Positions 9,955-18,681 are shown, counted from the first letter of the stretch. The stretch is DNA of 64,000 nucleotides from Pseudomonas graminis (GCF_004364335.1 NZ_SOCR01000006.1:157873-221872); one strand, 5' to 3'. Program-made: numbers and translations. Notes: generated from the letters alone by a model not told the origin.

Positions 9955-11220
9955 ATGAGCACTCCATCCCCGGCCCGTGCCCTTGGTATCGATTTCGGCA
10001 CGTCCAACTCCACGGTCGGCTGGCTGCGCCCCGGAGCGGAAACGCTGATCGCACTGGAAGACGGCAAGATCACGCTCCCTTCGGTGGTGTTTTTCAACAT
10101 TGAAGAGCGCCGCCCGGTCTATGGTCGCCTTGCACTTCACGAGTACCTCGAGGGCTATGAAGGCCGCCTGATGCGCTCGCTCAAAAGTCTGCTGGGTTCC
10201 AAGCTGATCAAGCACGACACCAGCGTGCTCGGTACAGCGATGCCGTTCAAGGACCTGCTCGGGCTGTTCATCGGCGAACTTAAAAAACGTGCTGAAGCCA
10301 CTGCCGGTCATTCCTTCGAGCAAGTGGTGCTGGGCCGTCCGGTGCATTTCGTCGATGACGACGCTGCTGCCGATCAAGAGGCCGAAGACACACTGGCCGA
10401 CGTGGCGCGCAAGATCGGTTTCAAGGACGTTTCCTTTCAGTTCGAGCCTATCGCGGCGGCGTTCGACTACGAGTCTACGCTCGATCGAGAAGAGCTGGTG
10501 CTGATCGTCGACATCGGCGGCGGTACGTCGGACTTCTCGCTGGTGCGTCTGTCGCCGGAGCGCCGTCTGATCGATGACCGTCACAGTGACATTCTCGCTA
10601 CCGGTGGCGTGCACATCGGCGGTACCGACTTCGACAAGCAACTGAGCCTGCAAGGCGTGATGCCGCTGTTTGGTTATGGCAGCCGGATGAAAAGCGGCGC
10701 CTACATGCCGACCAGCACGCACATGAACCTGGCGACCTGGCACACGATCAACTCGGTATATTCGCAAAAGTCGCAACTGGCGCTGGGCAGCATGCGCTAT
10801 GACATCGAAGACACCCAGGGCATCGATCGGCTGTTCAAACTGATCGACCAACGCGCCGGCCACTGGCTGGCGATGGAAGTCGAAGAGACGAAGATCCAGC
10901 TGACCCAGGCGGATAATCGTCTGGTGCCAATGGACCGCGTAGAGCCCGGCCTGAGCGTCGACCTGACCCGCCAGTTGTTCGAATCGTCCATTGATGCGTT
11001 GCTCGAACGCGTGCGCGCCAGCGTGACCAACCTGTTGAATCAGGCAGGTGTAGGCGTCACCGATGTCGACACCGTGTTCTTCACCGGCGGCTCCAGCGGC
11101 ATCCCGGCCCTGCGCAACAGCGTCGCCGCCATGCTGCCCAAGGCCCGGCACGTCGAAGGCAACATCTTCGGCAGCATCGGCAGCGGCCTGGCAATTGAAG
11201 CGAAAAAGCGCTACGGCTGA
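9955..11220 (+). CDS. yegD: Hsp70-family ATPase YegD (DnaK-like without substrate domain)
   Basis: A 421-residue actin/Hsp70-fold ATPase. Phosphate-1 loop GIDFGTSNS (11-19), phosphate-2 loop VDIGGGTSDFS (about 184-194) and the adenosine motif FFTGGSSGIPALRN (about 378-391) are intact. The protein ends soon after the ATPase lobes, so it lacks the peptide-binding and lid domains of DnaK (about 640 residues). This matches E. coli YegD, a chaperone homologue of uncertain function. Its position divergent to cbpA-cbpM suggests a small chaperone locus. Confidence 0.9.
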   Translation: MSTPSPARALGIDFGTSNSTVGWLRPGAETLIALEDGKITLPSVVFFNIEERRPVYGRLALHEYLEGYEGRLMRSLKSLLGSKLIKHDTSVLGTAMPFKDLLGLFIGELKKRAEATAGHSFEQVVLGRPVHFVDDDAAADQEAEDTLADVARKIGFKDVSFQFEPIAAAFDYESTLDREELVLIVDIGGGTSDFSLVRLSPERRLIDDRHSDILATGGVHIGGTDFDKQLSLQGVMPLFGYGSRMKSGAYMPTSTHMNLATWHTINSVYSQKSQLALGSMRYDIEDTQGIDRLFKLIDQRAGHWLAMEVEETKIQLTQADNRLVPMDRVEPGLSVDLTRQLFESSIDALLERVRASVTNLLNQAGVGVTDVDTVFFTGGSSGIPALRNSVAAMLPKARHVEGNIFGSIGSGLAIEAKKRYG

Positions 11221-11258
11221 TTCCGTTCCGACCCGCAATCTCTTGCCAGACGTGAATC

Positions 11259-11348
11259 TGTAGGATGCCGGCTTGCTGGCGAAGGGGTCAGGTCAGAAAC
11301 ATTAATGTGAGCTGACACTCCGCGTTCGCCAGCAAGCCGGCTCCTACA
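11259..11348. repeat. REPIN, subtype C
   Basis: Left arm TGTAGGATGCCGGCTTGCTG (one base inserted or changed from consensus) and right arm complement of GCCGGCTTGCTGGCGAA. With the next repeat it fills most of the 11221-11557 gap. Confidence 0.85.
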
Positions 11349-11391
11349 GTAGATTGGGGTCCGACCTTGAGCGCCAACCCACCGCAAAACC

Positions 11392-11494
11392 TGTAGGAGC
11401 GCGCTTGCCCGCGATTGCGGTGTGTCCGTCGCCATTGATGTTTCTGACACGACGCCTTCGTCCGGATGCGGCCCAGACCAAGCGCGCTCCTACA
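11392..11494. repeat. REPIN, subtype A, right arm degenerate
   Basis: The left arm is a perfect A type. The right arm keeps AAGCGCGCTCCTACA but the adjoining CGCGGGC is lost (CGGCCCAGACC instead). The remainder of the gap to 11557 shows no other signal. Confidence 0.8.
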
Positions 11495-11557
11495 ATTTGA
11501 TCGGTGTCGAGCCTGAAATTCGACGTCACCGTAAAAGATGAGTGGAAGCGCCCGGCG

Positions 11558-12568
11558 CTAAACCAACTCCGCCCTGCGCAGCTCGCTCTTCAGGTAGGCG
11601 TAATAAATCGGGCCTGCCACCACCCCCGGCAGGCCGAAGGCGGCTTCGAAGATCAGCATCGCCAGCAGCAATTCCCACGACTTGGCGCTGATCTGCCCGC
11701 CAACGATCCGCGCGTTGAGGAAATACTCGACCTTGTGGATCACGATCAGATACCCCAACGCCGCCATCGCCACCCAGATCGACAACGACATGCCGACGAT
11801 GAAAATCAGCGTGTTGGACATCAGGTTGCCCACCACCGGAAGCAGGCCCAGCAGGAAGGTCAGGACGATCAGGGTTTTGGTCAGCGGCAGGTGCACACCA
11901 CACAGCGGCAGGATCACCGCCAGGAAGATCGAGGTGAATGCCGTGTTCAGCAGCGAGATCTTGATTTGTGCGAAGACGATATTGCGGAAGGCCTGAGTCA
12001 GCAGGTGCAGACGCTCGAACAGCGCCGCCGCCAAGGGCTTGCGCTTGGTGACATCGGGGATGCGCTGCAAGGCGATAATCGCACCCAGCACCATGCCGAT
12101 CAGCAACGTCACGAACATGTGCGCCGCGCCCTTGCCGAGCAACTGCAGCTCACCCAGGTGCTTGGTCAACCAGGCGCTGAGCGACACCTGAAACTCGGTG
12201 GCGCTGGCCGGCAGGTAGTTGTCGATGAAGGGCGGCAGCTGACCGCGGGCGCGGTCCACCAGAATCATGAATTTATCCAGCGACGCGCCGGGGTTTTCCG
12301 CCTCGTGCAGCAGGAAACTGATCGCGCCGGCAAACAGCAACGCCAACACCGTCACCACCAGCGTCCCCAGCAATGCCACCGCCAGCCACCGCGCGCGCTC
12401 GCCGGCAATCAGTCGCTGCAGTTGCGGCGTGAGCATGTCCACCAGCTCATACACCAGCAAACCCGCCAGCAGACTGGGCAGAAGGTTGAGCGGCAGCACC
12501 AGCAGCAGCCCGCCGAACACGAGAATGCAACTGGCCAGATAGACTTGACGGGGCGTAAACGTTGGCAT
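11558..12568 (-). CDS. AI-2E/PerM family transporter
   Basis: A 336-residue polytopic membrane protein of the AI-2 exporter (UPF0118) family. About eight hydrophobic segments are visible, for example ASCILVFGGLLLVLPLNLLP, WLAVALLGTLVVTVLALLFA, and the C-terminal LLLAMLIFEAAFGLPGVVAG. The long central amphipathic stretch (about 95-150) and the motif VVGNLMSNTLIFIVG are typical. Members export small molecules or act as sodium/proton antiporters; the substrate cannot be read from sequence. It is a single-gene unit transcribed away from psiF-like gene. Confidence 0.85.
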   Translation of the reverse strand: MPTFTPRQVYLASCILVFGGLLLVLPLNLLPSLLAGLLVYELVDMLTPQLQRLIAGERARWLAVALLGTLVVTVLALLFAGAISFLLHEAENPGASLDKFMILVDRARGQLPPFIDNYLPASATEFQVSLSAWLTKHLGELQLLGKGAAHMFVTLLIGMVLGAIIALQRIPDVTKRKPLAAALFERLHLLTQAFRNIVFAQIKISLLNTAFTSIFLAVILPLCGVHLPLTKTLIVLTFLLGLLPVVGNLMSNTLIFIVGMSLSIWVAMAALGYLIVIHKVEYFLNARIVGGQISAKSWELLLAMLIFEAAFGLPGVVAGPIYYAYLKSELRRAELV

Positions 12569-12668
12569 ACAGCCTCAAAACGAGCGGCGTGAAGGATGGG
12601 CAGTCTGCCAGCGTTCTGAGTGGAGAACCAGCGACGCGGAAGCCCTTGAGGGCTCAAGCGTGAGGAGG

Positions 12669-12705
12669 CTGCGATTGCAAACCGGGTCATCGGCCGCAAT
12701 CGCAG
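12669..12705. repeat. Perfect 10 bp inverted repeat
   Basis: CTGCGATTGC and GCAATCGCAG are separated by 17 bp downstream of the PsiF gene. There is no T-run, so a factor-independent terminator is unlikely; it may still be an RNA 3'-end hairpin or a decayed REP. Confidence 0.4.
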
Positions 12706-12756
12706 AAAGTGCAGGGGCTGGCGCCGCATTTCAGCGCCCGAAATCGGATCGCAGAA

Positions 12757-13047
12757 TTATTTCTTTTTAAGACAATCGCTCATAAAGGCCTTGCGCGCAT
12801 CGCCCTTGAGCGCCTGGGTGCTGGCCGTGGCGTTGCAGGTTTTCATCTTCTCCTGCTGAGTGGCGGCCGGCGCAGGCGCGGCCTTCAGGCAAGTGCTCAT
12901 GAACGCCTTGCGCTCGTCGCCCTTCAGGGACTTGGCCGAGGCATCGGCGTTGCAGGTGGTCATCTTGTTTTGTTGCGCGGTGGCGGCAAAACCCTGGGCG
13001 CTCAACAACAGGCCCATCACCAGCAGAGGAATACGCAGCATCGTCAT
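12757..13047 (-). CDS. Secreted PsiF repeat protein
   Basis: A 96-residue protein with a signal peptide (MLRIPLLVMGLLLSAQGFAA) and two PsiF repeats: MTTCNADASAKSLKGDERKA with FMSTCLK, then MKTCNATASTQALKGDARKA with FMSDCLKK. Each repeat has two Cys, likely paired by disulfides in the periplasm. I start at the ATG at 13047, preceded by GGAG with 7 bp spacing; the longer frame to 13161 has no ribosome site. PsiF is phosphate-starvation-inducible in E. coli, but its role is unknown. Confidence 0.85.
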   Translation of the reverse strand: MTMLRIPLLVMGLLLSAQGFAATAQQNKMTTCNADASAKSLKGDERKAFMSTCLKAAPAPAATQQEKMKTCNATASTQALKGDARKAFMSDCLKKK

Positions 13048-13198
13048 CGGTTTTCTCCGGAAGCACCACGCATCTGCATGGCTTTGAAAGCAGTGTAGCC
13101 AAAGAATGTTGCTGCATATTTCTGCAAATGCGCAGCGTGCGCTGGACGTGCCGACTGGCAAGCCGATAATGGCGCCTCATTCAGAAGCCGGTTCGCCC

Positions 13199-14083
13199 AT
13201 GCAATACCTTTATCCACTGCTGACCGTCATGATCTGGGCGGGCAACAACGTCATCACCAAGGCCGCCGCCGGGCGTATCTTTCCGGCCGAAATCGGGTTC
13301 TATCGCTGGTTGCTGGCAGGCTTGCTGTTCACGCCGTTTCTGCTCGCTCCCGTGCTGCGCAATCGGGCGCAGATCAGGCCCATCATCGGCAAAGTCGTGG
13401 TGCTGGGCGTGCTGGGCATGGCGATTTATCAGAGCCTGGCGTACTACGCGGCGAACATCACGACGGCCACCAACATGGGCATCATTCTGTCGTTGGTGCC
13501 GGTGATGACTCTGGGCATGTCGATCGCCAGTCTTGGCACCCGGCTGACCGCAGGCGCGCTGGTGGGCGCATTCGTGTCGTTTGCGGGCGTGTTGTGGGTG
13601 GTGTCTCAAGGGAGCTGGAGCTTGCTGATTGCCCGCGGCATCAACGTCGGCGACGTCATGATGCTCGTCGCGACACTGGCCTACGCCACCTACAGCACGC
13701 TGCTGAAGAAGTGGCAATTACGCATGCCGCCGTTGCAGCTGCTCTATCTGCAGATTCTGGTGGCGATCGTTGCGCTGTTTCCGCTGTTCATCATTTCCCC
13801 GAAAACCGGTCTGAACGCGAGCAACATTCCGTTGGTGCTCTATGCGTGCATCCCGACCTCGATGCTCGCACCACTGCTGTGGATGAAAGCAATCTCCATC
13901 CTGGGGCCAAGCCGTACCACGTTGTTTTTCAACCTGGTGCCGATCCTGACGGCGCTGGTTGCCGCGCTCGCGCTGGGCGAGCAGCTGGCGTCCTATCACT
14001 TCATCGGTGGTGCCCTGACGCTGGGCGGGGTAATCCTGGCAGAACGCTGGACCACGCCGCTGCGCAAGGCCGCGATCCGTTAA
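13199..14083 (+). CDS. EamA/DMT-family transporter
   Basis: A 294-residue drug/metabolite transporter with ten predicted membrane segments in two EamA halves. The first half begins MQYLYPLLTVMIWAGNNVIT; the second contains GDVMMLVATLAYATYSTLLK and closes with LGEQLASYHFIGGALTLGGV. I start at the ATG at 13199 because the longer reading frame to 13106 adds polar residues outside the fold. Members export amino acids or metabolites; substrate unknown. It is divergent from the PsiF gene and convergent with the next gene. Confidence 0.87.
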   Translation: MQYLYPLLTVMIWAGNNVITKAAAGRIFPAEIGFYRWLLAGLLFTPFLLAPVLRNRAQIRPIIGKVVVLGVLGMAIYQSLAYYAANITTATNMGIILSLVPVMTLGMSIASLGTRLTAGALVGAFVSFAGVLWVVSQGSWSLLIARGINVGDVMMLVATLAYATYSTLLKKWQLRMPPLQLLYLQILVAIVALFPLFIISPKTGLNASNIPLVLYACIPTSMLAPLLWMKAISILGPSRTTLFFNLVPILTALVAALALGEQLASYHFIGGALTLGGVILAERWTTPLRKAAIR

Positions 14084-14109
14084 ACCTGTCCGTCGGATGA
14101 ACCCGGCAG

Positions 14110-14346
14110 TCAGGCTTTGTCGTGATCCTGCGCAGCGTGAATCGACACATCGGTAATGCCCAACACATGGGGCAGACCGATGGTGCTTTCACCTGTATCG
14201 AAGGGGTCATCTTCAACGGCCACGTTGTGCTTGAGCGCCAGCTCGTGCACAACCTCGATGATCGGGACGTCGAGGTTTTCAATCAGATCGACATGGTGCT
14301 CACCGGCCAGCGTGTACTCGATTTCATAAAGCTCTTTATCGCTCAT
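14110..14346 (-). CDS. Conserved-looking small acidic protein, unknown function
   Basis: A 78-residue acidic protein: MSDKELYEIEYTLAGEHHVD followed by LIENLDVPIIEVVHELALKH. No signal peptide, membrane segment or known motif can be seen. The composition (many Glu, Asp, His, Val) and a clean reading frame with GC-rich third positions support a real gene. It is convergent with the EamA gene, 26 bp away. Function not recognised. Confidence 0.65.
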   Translation of the reverse strand: MSDKELYEIEYTLAGEHHVDLIENLDVPIIEVVHELALKHNVAVEDDPFDTGESTIGLPHVLGITDVSIHAAQDHDKA

Positions 14347-14404
14347 CGCATCTCTTCCTACGCGACCTCTCGGGTCGACTGATCACGAACTACAGCCAAG
14401 TAAG

Positions 14405-14533
14405 TCAAAGACCGGCGGCTTTGAGACGCGCGGCATGTTCAAGGAACAACCCCACGGGATCGGCTCCCTTGCCCACCAGCCCGAAGTGCTGGTTGACGAT
14501 GTCGAAATGGTCGAGCAAGCAGTCTTTACCCAT
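14405..14533 (-). pseudogene. 42-codon ORF, possible C-terminal gene remnant
   Basis: The frame reads MGKDCLLDHFDIVNQHFGLV then GKGADPVGLFLEHAARLKAA GL and stops. It has protein-like composition and an amphipathic C-terminal helix, yet no Shine-Dalgarno upstream, and no frame extends it upstream. It may be the tail of a decayed gene or a small gene with weak initiation. The rest of the 14347-14778 gap holds the osmE promoter. Confidence 0.35.
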
Positions 14534-14708
14534 GACTTACGCGGGTGAGAACTGCATCTCCCGACCATGCCATCAGATTGACCTCGGTGTTTCGCGAACG
14601 TGCGAGCAATTTTCGGCCGGTGAGATTTAACGACAAACAGGCCAAAGTGGCCGTGAAGCGCATGAACACAACAGAAAAGGGTAATGCCCCATCGCCATCA
14701 ATTTGATC

Positions 14709-14737
14709 GAACTCTTTTGTGTCTTCAACGCTCCTAA
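14709..14737 (+). promoter_or_regulatory. Candidate AlgU (sigma-22) promoter of osmE
   Basis: GAACTC at 14709-14714 and TCCTAA at 14732-14737 are 17 bp apart, close to the AlgU/SigE-type GAACTT-N16/17-TCTRA. It lies 42 bp before the osmE start. osmE is a known member of osmotic/envelope-stress regulons in Pseudomonas. Confidence 0.4.
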
Positions 14738-14778
14738 CAGCAACGGGCCAACAATGGCCTTTTCGCGGAGCGATTCGA

Positions 14779-15117
14779 ATGTTCAAGCAATCCCTGGCAG
14801 TAGTGATTTCCATGGCCGCATTGGCTGGTTGCGCATCGACCACCCTGCCAAACCCGGTTGATTACGCGACCTATCGCAATGAGCCGCTGGTCAAGCAAGT
14901 CGAAGAAGGCATGACCAAGGAACAAGTCCTGACCATCGGCGGCACGCCATCGACGACTGTTCAGCGTCGCGCCCACCCAGGCACTTGCAACAACTACGTG
15001 CTGAACCGTGAAGGCCATCAGCAGGCTTACTACGTCACCTTCGACAACAATGGCCGCGTCAACAGCAAGGGCTTCATGACGTGCGAACAGCGTGACGCCA
15101 ACGAACGCGCCATGTGA
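14779..15117 (+). CDS. osmE: Osmotically inducible lipoprotein OsmE
   Basis: A 112-residue lipoprotein with lipobox LAGC (Cys18) after MFKQSLAVVISMAA, and a BamE/OsmE-like domain: QVEEGMTKEQVLTIGGTP, TCNNYVLNREGHQQAYYVTF and RVNSKGFMTC. The ATG at 14779 gives the proper signal peptide; the longer frame to 14719 does not. It is anchored to the outer or inner membrane and induced by high osmolarity; its precise role is unclear. A candidate AlgU promoter lies upstream. Confidence 0.92.
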   Translation: MFKQSLAVVISMAALAGCASTTLPNPVDYATYRNEPLVKQVEEGMTKEQVLTIGGTPSTTVQRRAHPGTCNNYVLNREGHQQAYYVTFDNNGRVNSKGFMTCEQRDANERAM

Positions 15118-15123
15118 TCTGAC

Positions 15124-15144
15124 GCCCCTTTGTTTGATAGGGGC
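15124..15144 (+). terminator. Weak hairpin after osmE
   Basis: GCCCCT and AGGGGC enclose a 9-base loop 6 bp after the osmE stop. Only a short T tract follows (TTGACT), so strength is doubtful. Confidence 0.4.
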
Positions 15145-15166
15145 TTGACTGCATGAGCCTGCTCGC

Positions 15167-15214
15167 GATCACGAGCGCCGGGGCATCGTCAGGATGCCCG
15201 TCGCTGCCGTGATC
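15167..15214. repeat. Long imperfect hairpin, possibly a decayed REPIN
   Basis: GATCACGAGCG pairs imperfectly with CGCTGCCGTGATC and encloses GGGCATC-GTCAG-GATGCCC. The flanks GCCTGCTCGCGATC and GATCGCTGGC recall REP cores but lack TGTAGGAG. Apart from this and the osmE hairpin, the 15118-15451 gap shows no clear element. Confidence 0.45.
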
Positions 15215-15451
15215 GCTGGCTATTTTTCCTGACGCACGCACCCCCTGTCTCGATCCCGCATTTCTCTTGCTCCGCATCACTTCTACCCTGCGACAATCTG
15301 ACTCCGCGTCAAAAAGTCCCCGAACAAAAAATCAAACTTTTGCCAGTGCCCACCACTCACACCTTAAGACCCCGATCCTGCCGGGCGCCTGCTTAGGCAT
15401 GGCGCAACAGAGCGCGACGGAAAAAAACCGGAACAGCCCTGGAGAAATCTG

Positions 15452-15985
15452 ATGATTAACCTGCACCCTATGACCGATGTCGCCACGTTGCGAGAGCGCG
15501 CGCGCAAAAACGTTGAAGACGGCGCCGTCACTGAAGGCTACAACGGTGACCGTGAAGAGGTCCTGCGTTTACTGAACTCCTCGCTGGCGACCGAACTGGT
15601 CTGCACCTTGCGTTACAAGCGCCATTACTTCATGGCCAAGGGGATTAAATCCCACGCCGCCGCTGATGAGTTTCTGGAACACGCCAATCAGGAACTTGAA
15701 CACGCTGACAAGCTGGCCGAGCGCATCGTGCAGCTGGGCGGCGAGCCGGAATTCAACCCGGACCTCCTGAGCAAGAATTCCCACGCCCAGTACGTGGCCG
15801 GCAACACCTTGAAAGAGATGATCACCGAAGATTTGGTGGCCGAGCGCATTGCGATCGACAGCTATCGCGAGATCATTCAGTACATCGGCGATCAAGACCC
15901 AACCACCCGCCGCATCTTCGAAGAGATCCTGGCGCAGGAAGAAGAGCACGCCGACGACATGGCCGACCTGCTCGACGGTCTCTGA
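15452..15985 (+). CDS. Bacterioferritin/Dps-like iron-storage protein
   Basis: A 177-residue four-helix ferritin-like protein. Di-iron ligand residues are recognisable: E in SSLATELVCTLRY, EFLEHANQELEHADKL (ExxH pairs), EDLVAERIAIDSYREII and EEILAQEEEHADDM. It is longer at the N terminus than classical bacterioferritin and has no obvious haem Met. An alternative is the DPS-like subgroup that has ferritin-type centres. It stores iron and protects against peroxide. GGAG lies 8 bp before the ATG; a strong terminator follows. Confidence 0.82.
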   Translation: MINLHPMTDVATLRERARKNVEDGAVTEGYNGDREEVLRLLNSSLATELVCTLRYKRHYFMAKGIKSHAAADEFLEHANQELEHADKLAERIVQLGGEPEFNPDLLSKNSHAQYVAGNTLKEMITEDLVAERIAIDSYREIIQYIGDQDPTTRRIFEEILAQEEEHADDMADLLDGL

Positions 15986-16002
15986 TACGTACTACGCAAT
16001 AC

Positions 16003-16033
16003 AAAAAGCCAGGGCACATGCCCTGGCTTTTTT
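16003..16033. terminator. Bidirectional terminator
   Basis: AAAAAGCCAGGGC-ACAT-GCCCTGGCTTTTTT: a GC-rich stem with T-runs in both directions, serving the convergent bacterioferritin-like and AsmA genes. Confidence 0.9.
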
Positions 16034-16045
16034 GTGGCGGCGAAC

Positions 16046-18115
16046 TCACTTCACCGTCTTCGGCGCCTTGCCCGAACGCATCTGCTCCAGCAACGGGGTG
16101 CACTGGTTGGGCGCGTCGCCGCTGCTCGGTGCTACCAGCGCCAGCAATCCCGCCGCCGGCCCGACTGCCGCGCCCAACAGCACCATGCCCGCGCCACGCA
16201 GCAGCAACGGACCTGACTGGACACCCGCGCTGGGCTTGCTGAACGGCCCGCGCACATACAGCGGCGAACGCAGGGAGAACACCCTGAAGCCTTTAGACTC
16301 CGGCGTGATCTTCATGTCCAGTTGCTCGGTCTTGAGATTCGCCGTGCCATCGACGTAAATGATCGCGTTCTCGGTATCGAACACGAACACCTTGGTGCTC
16401 GCCAGGCCGTCCTTGAAGCCTACATTGGTCGCCGCACAGTTGATCTTGACGTCCTTGTCGCCAAACAGCTTGCCGACCACGTAGTTGCCCACGTTCAGCC
16501 CGGCAATCTCCATCAGGCCACGGCTGACAGCACCGTCGTTGATCAACATTTTCAGCTCACCGTTGGACGTGCCCAGCAAAGCGGCCACGCTGTTGCCACG
16601 GCCACTGAGGTCAGCATCACCGTTGAGCTCACCAAAGCTGGTTTTCATCGGTTCGAAGGTCGGGAACAGCTGCTTGAGCTTGAAGCCCCGAGCCGAGAGC
16701 TTCGCGCGCCCCTCCAGCGGCTGGGTGTGGCCGTCGAGCTTGATGTCGGCGTCGAGCTTGCCGCCCGCCACACCGAAGCGCAGCGGCTGCAGGCTCAGCA
16801 CGCCATCGCTGAGCACCACATGGGTGTAAAGGTCGGTGAACGGCAAGTCAGCGCTCTGCACGATGCGCTTGCCCGTGAACTCCACGTCGGCGTCCATGGC
16901 GGCCCAGCGGTCGGTCTTGAACTCCTCGACCGGCAGCACTTTGTCCGTTGGCTGCTTGCTCGCGCCGCCCCGGGTTTTCTGCTCGGCATTGGAGTCAGCG
17001 CCAATCAGCGGCTTGAGGTCTGCCATCAGTAATTGATTGGACACCAGCGCGCCGGTCAGCTTGGGACGGGGCTCGCTGGCAACAAACCCCAGATCGCCGT
17101 GAATATCGCTGTCGCCGATCTTGCCGTTGAAGCCCTTGTACTGGAAGGACGCGCCCGCCGGGTCATGCAGCTTGGCGATCAGACGGCCATCGGTGGAGTA
17201 TGGAGGAGAATCCGGCAGGGTTACGCCGGTCAGCGGGAACAGGTTGCTCAGGCTGTCGCCGGACAGCTTCAGGCGCAGGTCCAGTTCACCGAGGTTCTGC
17301 GGATCGGTGACGGTACCTGCGATTGCGACGCGCAGAGCGCCCGCGCTAACGTCGGCCTGTACCGGGAATGGTTGCGTGGCGTCTTTCAATGCCAGCAGTC
17401 CACCGACTTTGCCGCTGCCGTTGAGTTTCTGGCCGTGATACTGGCCTTTGGCGGTAAAGCCGAAGGCATAGTCCTGAGCCGAAGCGCCCTTGTCCCGGAC
17501 CTTCTTCGCCTCGCTGCTGCCGACGATGTCGCTGTAGGGAATCGGCTTGCCCAGCATATCGATGACCACATCGACCGCCGTGTTGATCTTCTGGTCGTTA
17601 TAGCTCACGAAGCCTTTATCGAAGCCGATCGAGCCAATGTCGACCACCCAGCTCGACGGCTTGGCGTTCGGGTCGCTCTTGGGCAGATCAAACACCCAGT
17701 TGGCGCGGCCATCGGCCAGACGCTCGATTTTCGCGTTGGGCTCGGTCAGGTTGATGCGCGGGATGACCACGCGTTGCGCCAGCAACGGCAAGGGAGACAA
17801 GCGCAGGTCGACGCGCTTGAGCGTGACCATCTGCGGCGTCTTCGACCATTCCGGGTTGCCCAGGGCGATGTCTTCCGCCGACAGGTGCGGCCATGGCACC
17901 CAGGCGCGCCAACCGCCTTCGTCAGGCTCCCGGTGCCAGCTCACGGCCAGATTACCGTTGATGGCAAAGGGGCGATGCAGTTCTGCAGACACCTTTTCGT
18001 TGATGGTCGGCTTGAGCCGGTTCCAGTCGAACGTGGCGATCACAATGATCAGAATCACCAGCAACAGCAGCAGGATTGCGGCTGTCCAGGCGAAGATTTT
18101 ACGGCCTCGCGTCAT
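16046..18115 (-). CDS. AsmA-family inner-membrane protein
   Basis: A 689-residue protein with one N-terminal membrane helix (FAWTAAILLLLLVILIIVIA, about 8-27) and a long periplasmic part. AsmA blocks are visible: KPTINEKVSAELHRPFAING near the start and, near the end, GRGNSVAALLGTSNGELKML with LTAKLSARG-type repeats. AsmA/TamB-like proteins form lipid-transfer bridges and affect outer-membrane assembly. The ATG at 18115 has a GGGGAG site 8 bp upstream; the 71 extra codons of the longer frame look non-coding. The C terminus has a second hydrophobic stretch (GMVLLGAAVGPAAGLLALVA). Confidence 0.85.
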   Translation of the reverse strand: MTRGRKIFAWTAAILLLLLVILIIVIATFDWNRLKPTINEKVSAELHRPFAINGNLAVSWHREPDEGGWRAWVPWPHLSAEDIALGNPEWSKTPQMVTLKRVDLRLSPLPLLAQRVVIPRINLTEPNAKIERLADGRANWVFDLPKSDPNAKPSSWVVDIGSIGFDKGFVSYNDQKINTAVDVVIDMLGKPIPYSDIVGSSEAKKVRDKGASAQDYAFGFTAKGQYHGQKLNGSGKVGGLLALKDATQPFPVQADVSAGALRVAIAGTVTDPQNLGELDLRLKLSGDSLSNLFPLTGVTLPDSPPYSTDGRLIAKLHDPAGASFQYKGFNGKIGDSDIHGDLGFVASEPRPKLTGALVSNQLLMADLKPLIGADSNAEQKTRGGASKQPTDKVLPVEEFKTDRWAAMDADVEFTGKRIVQSADLPFTDLYTHVVLSDGVLSLQPLRFGVAGGKLDADIKLDGHTQPLEGRAKLSARGFKLKQLFPTFEPMKTSFGELNGDADLSGRGNSVAALLGTSNGELKMLINDGAVSRGLMEIAGLNVGNYVVGKLFGDKDVKINCAATNVGFKDGLASTKVFVFDTENAIIYVDGTANLKTEQLDMKITPESKGFRVFSLRSPLYVRGPFSKPSAGVQSGPLLLRGAGMVLLGAAVGPAAGLLALVAPSSGDAPNQCTPLLEQMRSGKAPKTVK

Positions 18116-18431
18116 TGCGTTGTCTCCCCAAAAACCGACGCGCCGTCCAGGGCGCGTCTCGTACGTCGTAACGGTTCGACTGAGAAAAGCCGCGTCGGTT
18201 TGATGAAATCTGTATTCAGGGTCAGAAAAGTTCCGCCCCACGCCCATGCCGTACGTCCAGACGGGCGTGGCGATCGACCTGAAACCCGTTGAAACGCCCG
18301 CCGGGCAAGGGGTCGGCATTCGAATCATTTCTGTCGATGGTCACCATCAGCCCGCTGAACTTCTTTATCCACCGGGCAGCAGTAAAATCGGCAGCACGTT
18401 CACACAACCCTTTACACCCGAGCATCCTTCC

Positions 18432-18653
18432 ATGAAACGCCAATTGATTGCCCTGACCCTTTCCCTGCTTGCCTCGAGCGCATTCGCGATGCCTGCCAGC
18501 GAACAAGCGATCCTCGGCGAAGCGAAGGCGACGCAGCATTCCGGTTTGCCGACCGTTGCGCAGGACGGTCCGGATCGATTGATCAATCAATACCAGCGCG
18601 TCGCCGACAATGGGCCTGATCGCCTGATTCAGCAGTATCAGCGCGTTTCCTGA
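18432..18653 (+). CDS. Small secreted protein with tandem GPDRLIxQYQRV repeat
   Basis: A 73-residue protein: signal peptide MKRQLIALTLSLLASSAFAM (cleavage near AFA-M) and a ~50-residue mature chain. The end of the chain is two copies of a 14-15 residue unit, DGPDRLINQYQRVA then DNGPDRLIQQYQRVS. The repeats are almost identical in protein but differ at most synonymous codon positions, so selection acts on the peptide. No family name recognised. The upstream 18116-18431 gap has two GC-rich inverted repeats (18137-18158 and 18238-18270) and no gene. Confidence 0.7.
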   Translation: MKRQLIALTLSLLASSAFAMPASEQAILGEAKATQHSGLPTVAQDGPDRLINQYQRVADNGPDRLIQQYQRVS

Positions 18654-18681
18654 TCGATAGCCGCTGCAGTCAACAGCTTCT

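Noticed and set aside
9892..11238. Long antisense frame opposite yegD
   Set aside because: Overlaps a complete Hsp70-like gene; composition looks like a shadow (Gln/Arg/His rich).
12669..12705. Rho-independent terminator
   Set aside because: Perfect stem but no T-run on either strand.
17033..18292. Forward frame opposite the AsmA gene
   Set aside because: AsmA motifs and ribosome site support the minus strand.
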